DNA from: Leptodontidium sp. MPI-SDFR-AT-0119
Taxonomy: Eukaryota > Ascomycota > Leotiomycetes > Helotiales > Leptodontidiaceae
Direction of reading: 5' to 3'
DNA length: 64,000 nucleotides
Assembly (NCBI GenBank): GCA_020726505.1
Contig: JAHLEZ010000001.1
Span: forward strand, 5,642,001 to 5,706,000
Below, in pieces: positions 32,148 to 43,269 of this stretch. The position numbers and the translations under genes are program-made. Numbering within the stretch: position 1 is the first letter of the stretch; the number at the start of each line of letters is the position of its first letter. A model generated the notes under the pieces. That model had not been told where the DNA came from, did not search any database, and saw only the letters and a program-made list of their open reading frames with translations.

Positions 32148-33071
32148 ATGGCCGCCATTCAACTCTCATTCTCGCTCCGCACATCCTCCAGCGTCAAGAC
32201 CGTACATCTTCTCGGCTCATGGGACAACTATGCCGGTCAACTTCCTCTCTCTAAGGATAAGACTTCTTCCAAGTCCGGTGCCTGGAAAGGTACATTCAGA
32301 TTCCAGGGCACGACACTCCAGCCCGGTCAAAGATACTGGTACTACTACATCATCGATGGATACCACGTCTCCCACGACCCTGGACAGTCATCCACCACTG
32401 AGCCAACCACTGGCCGCGTCTTGAACATCCTCGATGTCCCCCATGAGAAGTCTTCATCTTCGTCCCACCGCTCCTCAAAGACAAGCTCTTCCTCCAAGCA
32501 CTCTTCATCAGACAAGGAGAAGCGCTCATCCAAGCACCACTCTTCATCTTCAAAGGAGAAGCACTCTTCATCCAGCTCTCGCCGCGAATCCCGCCGCGAT
32601 AGCTTGAGCTTGACAGTCGACATCCCCAAGGGACGCCCACTCTCCGTCTCACAGATCCAGTCGCCAAAGCCAGTCACTCCCCATGCCACCAAGTACATTC
32701 TCGAGGCCGACTACAGCGCCCCAACAGTCGAGGAGTTGACATCTCGCTTCAGCACCACGACCATCGACGAGGAGTACGGATACGATATGTCCAACTCACC
32801 GCCCTCATCCGTCGGCTCCAGCTTGTCCAGTCGCTCCGACAGTGACTCGCCCAGCTCTGCAAGCTCCCTCAGCGACTACAGCACGTCTCGCTCTGGGTCC
32901 GTCAACTGCACTTGCGAGCGCTATGGCATCACTCGCGGAGGCGATCGCGTCAAGTTGGACTGTGGCGGCTCCCGCTGCGGCTACAGTGACGATTCGAGCT
33001 CCTGCTGCTCATCCGATGATGAATACATTCCCAGCAGCTCCCGCCGCCACGGCTTGGTCGTGAGACGATGA
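32148..33071 (+). CDS. EsdC-like glycogen-binding-domain protein
   Basis: A single exon gives 307 aa. Residues 1-100 form an AMPK-beta/CBM48-like glycogen-binding fold: SSVKTVHLLGSWDNY, GAWKGTFRF, QRYWYYYIIDGYHVSHDPG and a closing NILDV strand. The aromatic residues expected to touch glucan (W25, W46) are present. The middle (about 103-150) is almost only Ser, Lys, His, Arg and Glu. Then comes a conserved-looking segment (TKYILEADYSAPTVEELTSRF), a Ser-rich stretch and a small Cys-rich end (CTCERYG, CGGSRCGYS, CCSSDDEY). Aspergillus EsdC, tied to early sexual development, has the same N-terminal domain and similar size, so this is the likely relative. It probably binds glycogen or tethers a partner to it; no catalytic site is seen. 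Confidence 0.75.
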   Translation: MAAIQLSFSLRTSSSVKTVHLLGSWDNYAGQLPLSKDKTSSKSGAWKGTFRFQGTTLQPGQRYWYYYIIDGYHVSHDPGQSSTTEPTTGRVLNILDVPHEKSSSSSHRSSKTSSSSKHSSSDKEKRSSKHHSSSSKEKHSSSSSRRESRRDSLSLTVDIPKGRPLSVSQIQSPKPVTPHATKYILEADYSAPTVEELTSRFSTTTIDEEYGYDMSNSPPSSVGSSLSSRSDSDSPSSASSLSDYSTSRSGSVNCTCERYGITRGGDRVKLDCGGSRCGYSDDSSSCCSSDDEYIPSSSRRHGLVVRR

Positions 33072-35190
33072 AGCGACGAACTCAAAAAAGGAGAAAGGAA
33101 GGAGTTGAGCCGAATGAAGGAGGAAAGAAGAATCAATCCCGATCATCCCCCCAACGCCGTCCATTCTTTACGGCTACTTATACCTGTTTGCGACATCACA
33201 GCGCGCATCAGGGCTGGCTTCTGATGCGCCTGTCAACTCACGAAGCCGAATCCGCGGCACCGCGGCCACTACGATCCTCGATTCCCCCCTCGAATCGGGA
33301 CGTGTGGCTCGCGCGATTTCGTTGTGTACCCGCCAAGTATTCCTTGCACGCTCTCCCCTTGAACTTAAGGGAGGAGGAAGCGTCCAGCTCGGAAAGGGGA
33401 GGGGAAGTTTTAAGTTTTTCTTGAAATGGCTGCAGAAGGCAGTATTGGTGGACCAGAGAGACACACGTACACGGGGGCAGCGCTTAGTCTCTGACACAAG
33501 TAATGGCCCTGAACTAGGCTAGCCATTTCATTCTATCGGCGTAGAGCACTGTCTACGATGAAGATAGCATAGTTGGATAGAGGATGATTGAATCTACTCC
33601 ACAGAAACCAACCCTTCTCTGACTCTTTTTTTTGCTTTGCGATGGCAATGTGAACGTGATTTGTAAATCAACTGGAGTATTTTAATGTAGTATGGACAGA
33701 GTCAGAGTAAGAGTCCCAAAACATGCCAGTATCTTCCAATCAGCTGGCCTAGCAACATCAGTCCATCCCCCTCCCCTCAATCGTACACGCTGAGCAGTTT
33801 GCTGTATCAGAAGGCACCAGGTGCCAATCTCCAGTTCTTGAAACCTTGACTCGGGGCTCTACAGTTACCGACAGCATATCCAGGTAGGATTCGCTCCATC
33901 TATCTACGCCCGGAGGTACTTTCATAAGACTTGTGACTTTCATTTTTCGTACAAAGGGAAAAGACTAAAGCTTGAGGATAGAATATAACAAATCCAGACA
34001 AATAGAAAGCAGCACCTTCATTCCTTTCAGCATAAAACTTGATCAAGTACAGGGAGTATTTTACTTTCTCGTTCCATTCCAACAGTTTTTAAGCAATGTT
34101 TCAAACAGTTAATGGGATCCCAGGGCCAAGCATGACTGCCTCTCTATACAGTAGACTAAAATCGGCGTGCAAATGGAGGAAAAGAAAACGGGAATGAATA
34201 TATCATGGAGTTCAGAGAGATAATGCGGAGTGCGGGGAATTGCACAGCTGCCGAGCAGATCTGGAGGTCTTGATGTTGATCATTCCTCCCGTAGCCACTA
34301 ATTCTGCCTGGATATACATATACAATGGATTCTCCACTGGGAGTGAGCTGGCTGGCTGCTAGTAATAGCAATAGGAGAGAAACGAAATAGACCCGTGGAT
34401 GACGGGGTTATACTTTCAAAGGTACTTACAGTAGAGGAGAAATAGGGATTTAGGAGACTGGACTTAGTGGCCGAGGTTGGGTTTGAGAAGTTGGAGGGGT
34501 ATGAGAAGAAGGTCGAGAGTGTACTTCTCTGTATTCCATTGACAAATCATGTTCTCATACTCCAAGACAGGCGATTGGGGATTTTGCAATCAACCGCCAA
34601 GAACTTTCTAGGCATAGTCTCCTTTGGTGTGTGGTTCAAGCGTCTTTCTCTGCAGGCTCAGTCCCACGAAGACCGCAATTCAAGCCAATCTCACATCTTA
34701 ATTTAGTCCAAGCTGTATGGTCTACATCTTTCCCAGATCACAGTCAAGTCTGGAAGTTGGACTTTGTGACTCATAATGGAGCCAAAGCTGTAGATTGTCT
34801 TCTAGCTCTTATCTATCCTGCCCTCTTGTCTGTCTATCCGCTAGAGGCAGCCGGATCGCCCAGTATATACAAATTATACAGAATGAGGAGACGTCCCCAT
34901 GGAGTGGTTGTTCTTTCTATCTCCACCTCTCCCCCTCTTATTATCTAGCCCGGAACTCCGTCCCAGAATGTATGTTCTAATCGCCGCCTTCCCAGAAACT
35001 CCAAAGTGGACTTTTAATGTACCGGAACCCAGAAAATGACAATGAGCACGCTCTAAACAGACGCTAATCGAGGAATCGGGTAATCGAGGAAAAGTCGCGG
35101 TATCCAGGTATCGAGGTAGAAAGACGAATGCCGCAAAAGGAGTCTTGAGAAACGACAGGTGAAGAAAATCGGAATGGTCGATCTGCCAGA
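33072..35190. other. Convergent spacer between the esdC-like gene and ups2
   Basis: 2.1 kb without a recognisable gene, long for a convergent pair. The first 200 bp should be the esdC-like 3' UTR. Frames at 33068-33424 and 34467-34948 are short and show no domain. A non-coding transcript cannot be excluded. Confidence 0.5.
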
Positions 35191-35813
35191 TTATGCTAGC
35201 ATCGCTTGCTGGCTCTGCTCCTTCTGCTTCTCTTCCCGGAATACCCTCCTGCTCATCTCCAGGACCGACTCGAATCCTTCCTTGCCCTTCCGAGCGTTCT
35301 CTGAGAACCGCGTTACTGTTGCGTCCTCCACTGCGTTTTTGACCTTCTGCCATCCTCCACATAACGCCGTGATCTTAGCGTCTTGCACGAATTGTGTTCT
35401 CGTGGCCGAGAGTGGTTGGTAGATGACCGTTTCCTTGACGTTGATGATATTCGAGAAAGTCAGGTTGTGGGAGATCATGGTGACCTTTTTCGATGCCGGA
35501 TCAACGTATGAAGTTTCGAAGACGTGCGATGTTTCGTTTCCTCCCATCAGCGAGTTGAGCCATTTCGGCGCGCTTTGCTTGCACGTTATGAGTCGTTCCG
35601 TTCGTAACTGCGATGCTGTTAGTATGGGGGTATAGGAGGCGAGAGTGGAGAGAGGCGTACAATTCCTGTGTCTGCGTCAACGCTCCGCGATATCGTGTCA
35701 ACCGCAATGACGTGAGTCGACTTGTCGTTCCAAGGGCAGTATTTGTTCCAGTTCGCCGTTGAGACCTCCTCCCAAGAGTAGTTGAACGTGCAATCGTTCG
35801 AGAAGACCTTCAT
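35191..35813 (-). CDS. ups2: Ups2/Ups3-type PRELI-domain lipid-transfer protein
   Basis: Two exons (35813-35661 and 35607-35191; 53-bp phase-0 intron) encode 189 aa. The N-terminus MKVFSNDCTFNYSWEEVSTANWNKY parallels the beginning of yeast Ups2, and STHVIAVDTISR, LRTERLITCK, APKWLNSLMGG and the C-terminal VTRFSENARKGKEGFESVL complete the PRELI/MSF1 domain. Ups2 with Mdm35 carries phosphatidylserine across the mitochondrial intermembrane space for decarboxylation to phosphatidylethanolamine. The start at 35813 gives the canonical N-terminus; the frame extends upstream, but that extension looks non-coding. The paralogue Ups1 (phosphatidic acid) starts differently, which favours the Ups2 call. 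Confidence 0.88.
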
Positions 35814-36578
35814 CGTGATCGTGTGCTGCTTGCAGGACGAGTGGATTCCCCCGGATATGATATGGACTCTATCGCGTGTAGGGATTGCTTCGTTCAATCT
35901 CGAGCTGTTCTGAGGTATTTGCTCGTATTTATTAGGTGGATTGGAAGGGTGTGAGTATGTAGGTGTGGAGGATGTGTGCTGGTTGATTAGGAGTCAGAGC
36001 AATTAAGTAGGTGATTGTACGGAGAATTTGGCGTTGGCTCGTGAAGATACGGAAGAAGGGAATTCTTTCAAGGTTTTCGCCCCCTCGCTTAGCTAGCGTC
36101 CGAATGCCGACCCTCCCCGCCGCCGAGAGCTGGGGAGATTTCGGATGAAGGGGGAGGGAGGGCTTCACAGCCAAACAAATATTTTCCTTTTCAAATCATT
36201 GGAATATGGGGTACTGCTTTGCTTCACGGACTTTCAAACGTCGCAATCTAATCCCATCTCAATCGAGTCATGTTTGTCAGATTTTCTGTCGGCCTTGTGC
36301 ACTGTTCCTTTGGCGAGAAAGAAAAACACTTATGGGAAACCATACTTACCTTAAGATAGAGTGTAACAGTAGGACCTCAAGCCTTTGCAGTAGTAAATCT
36401 GGATCATGCCTTGGATTCATTCTGGCCCGGGATCGTACATCTTCGGCGAGGGATAAAGCAAGTATCCTCCTAACACGTACCCGCCATCAAACACCTTCAA
36501 TGATAAAGATATCTATTTTCGGACCTTTGACAGCCTTTACTTAGTACATCCCTTTCTCGCTTCAAAAACAAATGGGTA
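35814..36578. other. Spacer: ups2 promoter and jip5 3' UTR
   Basis: 765 bp with no clear coding frame. A purine-rich stretch near 36130-36165 may belong to the ups2 promoter. Confidence 0.55.
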
Positions 36579-37893
36579 TTACTCCAAGCCCTTCAACCCG
36601 ATGATTCCATTCCCAGCACTCTTGTTCCTGTTAGCCTTCCTCCGCTTCTTTCGGCTCTTGCGTCCTCTGTCCTCTTCCTCACTACTATCCGCATCGCTAT
36701 CACTGTCACTACCATCCATCGCCCTCTTCTTTGCTCCGGGTTCATCATCATCCGAATCATCCTCGTCTGAGTCTTCTCCCAAATTCATCTTCTCCTGCCA
36801 GACTTTGATAATCGACCCTCCTCCACTGATCAATCTTCCTTCGACATCAAATCCCAAGCCAACAACGCCTTCGACTTCGTCATGTCTCAGCTCTGCAGTG
36901 ACTTTATTAGGACCCAACTTGACAATCCGAATCGTCCCATCTCCAACTCCGACAACCACATTCTTCCCACCATCTCCAACACCCTCAGGCATCAGAACAA
37001 TAGCATCCAAGCTCTCTCCACCGCCTCTTCCCCCATCAACAATAATCCTCTCGTCTTGATCATCCCACACTCCTCTCTCCCACAAGGTCAGGACTCCGTT
37101 TGAGCTGCCTACTAGCACTTTCTGGCCCTTACTCCTTCCTGGTCTCGATGGCAAGCCACCCACAAAGACACTACTCAGAAGCTCCTCTTCTTGATCCTCG
37201 CTCTTAACCAGCACACCCCTCCTCAAGTCTGTAACCGCCAATGTGGTTCCTCCAGTCGTAACCCATTGTTTACTGAATCCGCTGGTACTAGTTTCCGTTG
37301 GTGGTAATGGTGTAAGAGAGGAGATATAGTCATCGTGAGGGCGGTGTGTTTGACTCGGCTTCGTGCTCAATTTTGACGGGGCTCTTAAATCGAAGAGGTG
37401 CAACGCAGCAGAATCAGTTGCGAGAAGCAGTGTTTGGGGTGTGAGGGCGTGGATGAGGGTCGGGGGATCGAGTTTTCCAGACGGGTCGAAGGGGATATAG
37501 ATTTTCGAGACGACTTGTCCAGTTGAGGAGTTTGCTGCTTTGAGGAGACCATCTGTGCCTGCGGAGTAGAGAACTGTTTACGAGTCAATGGATGTACCCA
37601 TATCGATTGAACAGCTGGCCCAACATACCTTCGCCATCACCACTGTACGCCAGCGTCCTACAGCTACCCTTATGCCTCCGAGTCCGCCATTCCGTATCGA
37701 TTGTGCTTGTTCCAGTCGAGATCACACTGGTATCGGCATCATCATCGTCGCTTGAATTGCCAGCTACAGCAGGCAATCTGAAGGATTCAACATGGCCACC
37801 AGACAGGCCAACTGCGAGAATTGGCTTAGTAGGATGGAGTGCTTGGGTGAACAGCTCCGAGGAGAGAGGTAACGTGCAGAGATTCTCAAACAT
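36579..37893 (-). CDS. jip5: WD-repeat ribosome-biogenesis protein Jip5
   Basis: Exons 37893-37629 and 37573-36579 (55-bp phase-1 intron) encode 419 aa. Jip5 (WDR55 in animals) is a nucleolar WD40 protein linked to large-subunit rRNA maturation. The start [21 protein letters not shown] and repeats such as [73 protein letters not shown] and [15 protein letters not shown] are the propeller blades. The C-terminus is acidic ([12 protein letters not shown]) and then strongly basic ([16 protein letters not shown]), a nucleolar-type tail typical of Jip5. The gene is divergent from the unknown membrane-protein gene, with only 296 bp between the starts. Confidence 0.92.
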
Positions 37894-38189
37894 GGTGTGA
37901 TAGCATGATCCAATTGATGGTATTGATTGGGGAGGTGTTGTGTTTTCCTACCTACCTTAGGTAGAGATGTTCCCAGTCCAGCCCAACGCCCATAAATTTT
38001 TAGCGAGAGCGGTCAGAGCTTCAGGTGTTGACCCCGCCAGCCCGTCCCCGCAGGTACTTCGTACAGCAACGCCAATCACTTCGTACAGTAAGCTGGCAGG
38101 CCCGCTCAGACCAGCCCATTCAATCCATCTTCACAGTATCTCATGCTTTAGTTGTTCAACAAAGCCAACTGCATGCGCTCTTCTCCGCC
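37894..38189. promoter_or_regulatory. Divergent promoter of jip5 and a membrane-protein gene
   Basis: This 296-bp spacer contains the near-palindrome CCTACCTACCTTAGGTAG (about 37949-37966). Similar CCTA/TAGG words occur elsewhere in the window upstream of genes (near 5946 and 7680). Confidence 0.5.
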
Positions 38190-39450
38190 ATGGCGGTGCT
38201 CATTCGTTCTTTGCTGCTCAGTGTCTGCTTGTTTTCTCATGTGTACGCCAATAAAAAAACCCCCCAAGATGCCGTGAAATGGCTTGAACCGGAGAGAAGC
38301 GTGCTCATCCATCTTGCGACCCCTGATTTGTTCTTCTGTAAGTTTGCTGTGACTGACAACGCGCCTTGCTCTTATATCTCTATACTAGTCGCCTCATGAA
38401 CCAGTATCGCTAACCCGAGGAAAGGGAATCAACGCGACCAGCTCGCAACTCAGTATCCTGGTGCCTTCATCTTCAACTTCACACTCACCCCGGATAACCT
38501 CACTCTGCTCTTGAACGATGAACCCATCTTGCCCCGCGCAAGCCCATATGTCCCAACTCCTCTCCGCGCCCATCAGGTAGGATTCACCGCGAGCGATTTT
38601 GCCTTCAGAGCCGGCACAAATTTCTCGGGAGCGCCTGTGATGGATTTGGATTATTATATCGAAACACCTGATACCACCTCGGGAACCTCAATCTACAACA
38701 CAAAATATAATCCCCGTATCCGATTTGACATCCTCCGCGCCAGCATACCCGATTTACCAGGCTATAGCGCGCATTTCTCCTCCAATTCGCAAAACCAAAT
38801 ATGGCTGTACCTCGAAGACCTCTCTGAGCACCCACCAAACACGCCTTATTCTCGTATCCCCCTTAAAATCCGAGATGCGAAAGTCGATGGACGCTGGCGA
38901 GAACGTGGTTTTCACGGCAAGAGTTCTCAAGGCACAACTACGTACAAAGCTCTTAAAAGCCTGCCAACTTGCAACATCTGGTCTTGGCTTTGTGCCGATA
39001 TTGACGCATATCCATATTACGTGTTTATCTATCGAGATAATTTCGATCAGTATGGGAAGAAGGGCTCCATGAGGCATTTTTTGACTAGGAGATGGGGGGA
39101 ACATGGTCGGGTTGCTGGGGTTCTGGCATGCAATTGTGTTGTTGGGTGTTTGTGGGAGTATGGTACTTTCGCCATTTGTCTATGCTGCGTCTAGGGCTGT
39201 GAAGAGTGTGATTGGGATGTATCGAAATCGGATTCAGGAGGTGGATGATTGGATTGCGGATGAGGAGGTTGAAGGGCTACTGATGAATGATAGGTATTAT
39301 GGGAATTTTGGGGAAGCTGAGGGTTCTGAGATAGAGAAGGATGCCGAAAGGAAGGCAAGTGAGGCGACGAGTGTCGAGAAGCCTCTCCCTCAACTAGCTT
39401 CTACTCATCCTGATATCTCGACGAAGATGGAAAAGAGCCTAATCTCGTAA
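38190..39450 (+). CDS. Unknown signal-peptide, single-pass membrane protein (apparent frameshift)
   Basis: Exon 1 (38190-38337) encodes a signal peptide (MAVLIRSLLLSVCLFSHVYA) and joins exon 2 (38425 onward) across an 87-bp intron with a CGCTAACC branch, giving DLFFWNQRDQLATQYPGAF. A lumenal region with Asn-linked sites (NFT, NLT, NFS) follows. In this frame the protein ends at 39194 (305 aa). In the neighbouring frame, MVGLLGFWHAIVLLGVCGSMVL gives a clear transmembrane helix and an acidic cytosolic tail to TAA 39450. Removing one G from the run at 39094-39099 joins the frames (RRWGNMVGLLGFWH, 390 aa in total). I favour a sequencing error or recent frameshift over an intron, since no good donor/acceptor pair restores the frame. 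I do not recognise the family. Type I ER or plasma-membrane topology is inferred. Confidence 0.7.
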
Positions 39451-40271
39451 AGTCCCGAGCGAACGATCGAAGGAAAGCGTTGCATTGCGAGATACCCGTA
39501 TGTTACTTCAAGTCTTTGGAACAACCATTTTAATTAGGAAATATATCTCATTTTGTGCTCGATTCCTTTCATTATCCAAGAACTGAACAAACCCTTTTCA
39601 ACGACCATCATGGATAGAGGATAAATATAGCGTCCATATCAAGGAGAATGAATCTAGAGAGGCAAGATGTAAACAAACGGGGCTTGATGTTTGTTCAAAC
39701 TAAATACCTAGAAAGCAGTACATGCTGCTAATGCATTCGCTGACCAACCGATTCTTTCTGGCCATCCCAATTTCCTTCTCTATCGGCACACCAAGGCGGC
39801 TCTTCACACCCATATGGGAATTGCCTCTGCTGAAGCATTCACAGCTCCGCCATCAATTCCCATTTCTATTCCCATGGTCACTTCGGTCCCGAAACATTCC
39901 ATCCGTTAGCTTCCATTGAAGAACAGGCGTAAAGACTTTCCCGGTCCCACTGGGCGAGCTCCCGCATGCATTGCCCGCAAGAAGAAGCCCCACGTCGAAA
40001 GTTGTCCCCGCCATCGATCCCCACAGAAGCTCTCCTCATCTGGAAACGCGTCACTCACGAACTTCACACATATAGTAAAGTTGCACAGAAATTCATCATT
40101 CTCTTCTTTTCTGTTCAGGAGCTTTTATTTTCCTAGATTTTTAAAGTGAGAGGTGTTCTGACGGGCAAGAAACGGAACTTGAAATCTCACTAAACTACCT
40201 ACTTTACCCCGCGATTCTGAAGCTGGTCCCACATTAGGTTCGAGGAGGGACTTATAGACAAGACAGACAAG
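39451..40271. other. Spacer before the FAD monooxygenase gene
   Basis: 3' UTR of the preceding gene and promoter of the next. C/T-rich near 39740-40130. No supported coding frame. Confidence 0.55.
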
Positions 40272-41722
40272 ATGGCTTCAACGGAAATCAAGAAATCTTT
40301 GAAGATATGCGTCATTGGCGCAGGTATGATTTTGATCTGTTTCATGAAGATGGATGGTTTTGTTTGCTGATATGCTACAGGCATGGGAGGATTGGCATGC
40401 GCTCTGGCATTGGCAAAGGAGGGGTTCGAAGATATCCATGTCTTTGAGACAGCTTCGAATCTTGGATTTGTCGGTGCTGGAATCCAATTGGCTCCGAATA
40501 TGGCTCGAATTCTTGACAAATTGGGGGTTTGGAAGAGTATTGAAAAGGAAGCTGTGAGGTGCCACGAAACAAGTATAAGAGGTAAGGGCCGGTTCCATAT
40601 GCTGACTTGCAAGTATCGGATCTGTACTGATTAAGAACAGATGGTGCAAGTGATAATGAATTGGCACATGTCGAACTTGATTACGTTTACAAGACATATG
40701 GGTACCCACATATGGTTGGCCACAGAACGTCACTTGCAGGTGGCCTATACGAGGGGTGCAAAGCCGAGAAAGCCATCAAGTTCCACTTCTCGTCTGCTCT
40801 CAGCGGTATCAAAACTTGGTCACCGAAGACAACGTTTACTGTAACACCAAGAAATGGCGAGCCATACACTGTGGAGGCAGATGTTGTCTTGGCTGCTGAT
40901 GGAATCAAGAGTAATGCACGACGGGATATGCTGAAAACGTTGAAGATCGATGCAGATATCATCGACACGAACCAAGCAGCATACCGCATCATGATCAACC
41001 GCTCCGATATTCTCGATGATCCTGAGCTCCTCGAACTGATGGATAGCGAGACCGTGGTACGTTGGATCGGAGAAAAGCGTCATATTATTGCGTACCCTAT
41101 TTCCAACAACACGATTTACAACATGTCCACCTGCCAGCCCGATGTCAACTTTGCAGCTGCACCTTCGGAAACATACACCACCAAGGGTTCGAAACCAGCT
41201 ATGTTGTCTGTCTTTTCCGATTTCTGTCCGAAGATTCAACGACTGCTGAATCTTGTTCCTGATGGCGAAGTCTGCGAGTGGAAACTACGCGTCCATGCTC
41301 CTCTACCGACCTGGGTTCACGGCTCTCTGGCTTTGGTAGGCGACGCATGCCACCCTACACTCCCGCATCTCGCTCAGGGTGCAGCTCAAGCCATCGAAGA
41401 CGCAGCTGTGCTCGGAGTTCTGCTCGGAAAACTTCCTGATTCCTCGCCTGAGACGATCAACAAGATATTGCAAGTATACGAGAAGATCAGGAAGGACCGG
41501 GCAGAGACCTTGGTTGAGATGGCGGCGGCTTCAGGGCGGGAATTGCATTTGGGTAAGGGTGCTGCTAAAGAGGAGAGAGATAAGCAGTTTGAGGAGTTGA
41601 AGAAGAAGGGTGGGAGAGTGCCGGATAAGTGGGCTGATGCTGATGTGCAGAAGATGATTTATGGGCTTGATGTGATGAATATTGCTGATGAGCAGTTTGA
41701 GGAAATGTTTAAGAGTATGTAG
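40272..41722 (+). CDS. FAD-dependent monooxygenase (salicylate-hydroxylase-like)
   Basis: Exons 40272-40323, 40381-40581 and 40641-41722 encode 444 aa. The first intron splits the dinucleotide-binding motif GAGMGG (residues 16-21 region), which is intact only after splicing (ICVIGAGMGGLACALALAKEGF). Later motifs are the substrate-proximal GFVGAGIQLAPN, the DG motif in VLAADGIKSNAR and the FAD-ribityl motif LVGDACHPTLPHLAQGA. These define group A flavin hydroxylases, and overall similarity is to fungal salicylate 1-monooxygenase-like proteins. It probably hydroxylates an aromatic acid with NAD(P)H and oxygen. The substrate is not determined, and no pathway neighbours support salicylate specifically. 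No signal peptide, so cytosolic. Confidence 0.88.
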
Positions 41723-42108
41723 GAGGTTCGTAGCAGACAGGGGAGACCAAGTTTGCGGCTGTTTGTGTTGACATTTCGCTTACCAATCACGTGTATATTT
41801 TCAACTCGGAATTCTGCCACAACGAGATGCTTACCTTGGCTGTGTTCTTGTGATCTTAATTCAGAGAAAGACATGAGATTAATTTAAAGCGTTTCAAAGC
41901 CTCTGAATCACTTTTTAATTTGAGAGAAGAATCTGGAAGCTCCCAGTGGCGAATCCAGCCAGTCACATGGATGTCTCCGGATTTAGAGAACCCCGGCTCC
42001 GATTCTGAACGACGTCAACCATCGACGCCTCCAAGCTCCTCATAACCACCTCCACCTCCCATTGTCTTCCGCCCAACCTCTCAGACAACCACACAACACG
42101 TATTCAAG
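41723..42108. other. Short spacer
   Basis: 3' UTR of the monooxygenase and promoter of the GHITM-like gene. A CT/CA-rich leader (42020-42105) precedes the start. Nothing else seen. Confidence 0.55.
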
Positions 42109-43269
42109 ATGGCATTCACCATGCGTCAACCTTTTAAGCTGACCTCCGCGCTGGCAGGAGCTTCAAAAACAGCTTTTCGTTCCACCGCTGCCCCAGTCCG
42201 CGCATTCCATAGCAGCAGACCTGCAAACTCTTTCTTCACTTCGAGAAGTACTGCGCCAGCTACGACACTTTCGAAAGCGAGATATGCATTCAGACAGAGC
42301 AGGACGTATATGCAACAGCCGGTTGCGCAAGCTCCAAGTGGGAACTTGACGCAGAAGCTTGTGCTGGGGGGTGCTATGTTTGGAGGAACATTATTGGCGA
42401 TCAACCTAGGTGCGTGGAAGTGGAAGTTATTCCAGTCGAATATATATATTTTTCGTGAAGTTATGGTGTTGTGGGTGGTTGCTAACCTGTGGCAGTTTTC
42501 AACAGGGAGACCAGAGGAAACACTATGCCCCCCTTCGAGCGAGCCTACCTAAACGACACATTCATGCACACAGGTCTGGGAATCGGTATTATCGGACTCT
42601 CTGCAAGAGCGATGTTCCAGAGTGGATTTACATACCGGTTAATGGCTACAAACCCATGGGTTGTGATGATTGGTGGTCTGGCATTGAGTATCGGAACTAT
42701 GATGGGAACGAGAGCTACCAGCCCAGATAAGTGAGTTGCCCTTGTCAGACTTTGTTGAGGAATTTTTACTGATTTCAAAAAGCTATATTCAAAAGTACGG
42801 CCTCTGGACCGGATTTAACGTCACACAAGGCGCTCTCCTAGCCCCCCTCCTCTTCATGGCACCTCCAGCTCTCATTGCCCGCGCAGGCCTCTACACAATC
42901 GCCATGATGGGCTCGATCTCCTTTGTTGGCGCCACAGCTAAGCAAGAGAAATACCTGTACCTCGGTGGACCCCTCCTCGCAGGCGTTGCACTCGTTGCCG
43001 TCTCCGGATTCGCTCCCCTCGTTCTCCCCGCCACCGCAGTCCGCACTCTCGCATTCACGGAAAATATCTGGCTGTACGGTGGCCTCGCCGTTTTCGGCGG
43101 CTTCACGCTCTATGATGTGCAGAAGATTCTTATGCACGCTCGGATGGCGGAGAGAGGTTTGATGGCTAAGGATCCTGTTAATGAGAGTATCAGTCTAGAG
43201 CTGGATTTCTTAAATATCTTCATTCGGATGGTGCAGATCTTGATGATGCAGCAGGGACGGAGGAAGTAA
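42109..43269 (+). CDS. GHITM/MICS1-type mitochondrial inner-membrane protein (BAX-inhibitor family)
   Basis: Exons 42109-42409, 42496-42730 and 42783-43269 encode 340 aa. The first intron has a GTGCGT donor and GCTAACC branch and restores NLVFNRETRGNTMPPFERAYLNDTF, a hallmark stretch of fungal members. The N-terminus is Arg/Ser/Ala-rich with a typical matrix presequence (FRSTAAPVRAFHSSRP). The second half has about six to seven hydrophobic helices, including GLGIGIIGLSARAMF, NPWVVMIGGLALSIGTMMG, GALLAPLLFMAPPALI and GGLAVFGGFTLYDVQKIL, and ends with LDFLNIFIRMVQILM, the Bax-inhibitor-1 family ending. Animal GHITM/TMBIM5 acts in the inner membrane in cristae organisation and cation exchange. 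Function in this fungus is inferred. Confidence 0.88.

Noticed and set aside
38190..41722. A small metabolic cluster formed by the membrane protein and the FAD monooxygenase
   Set aside because: No core biosynthetic enzyme, transporter or cluster regulator is adjacent; the neighbours are housekeeping genes.
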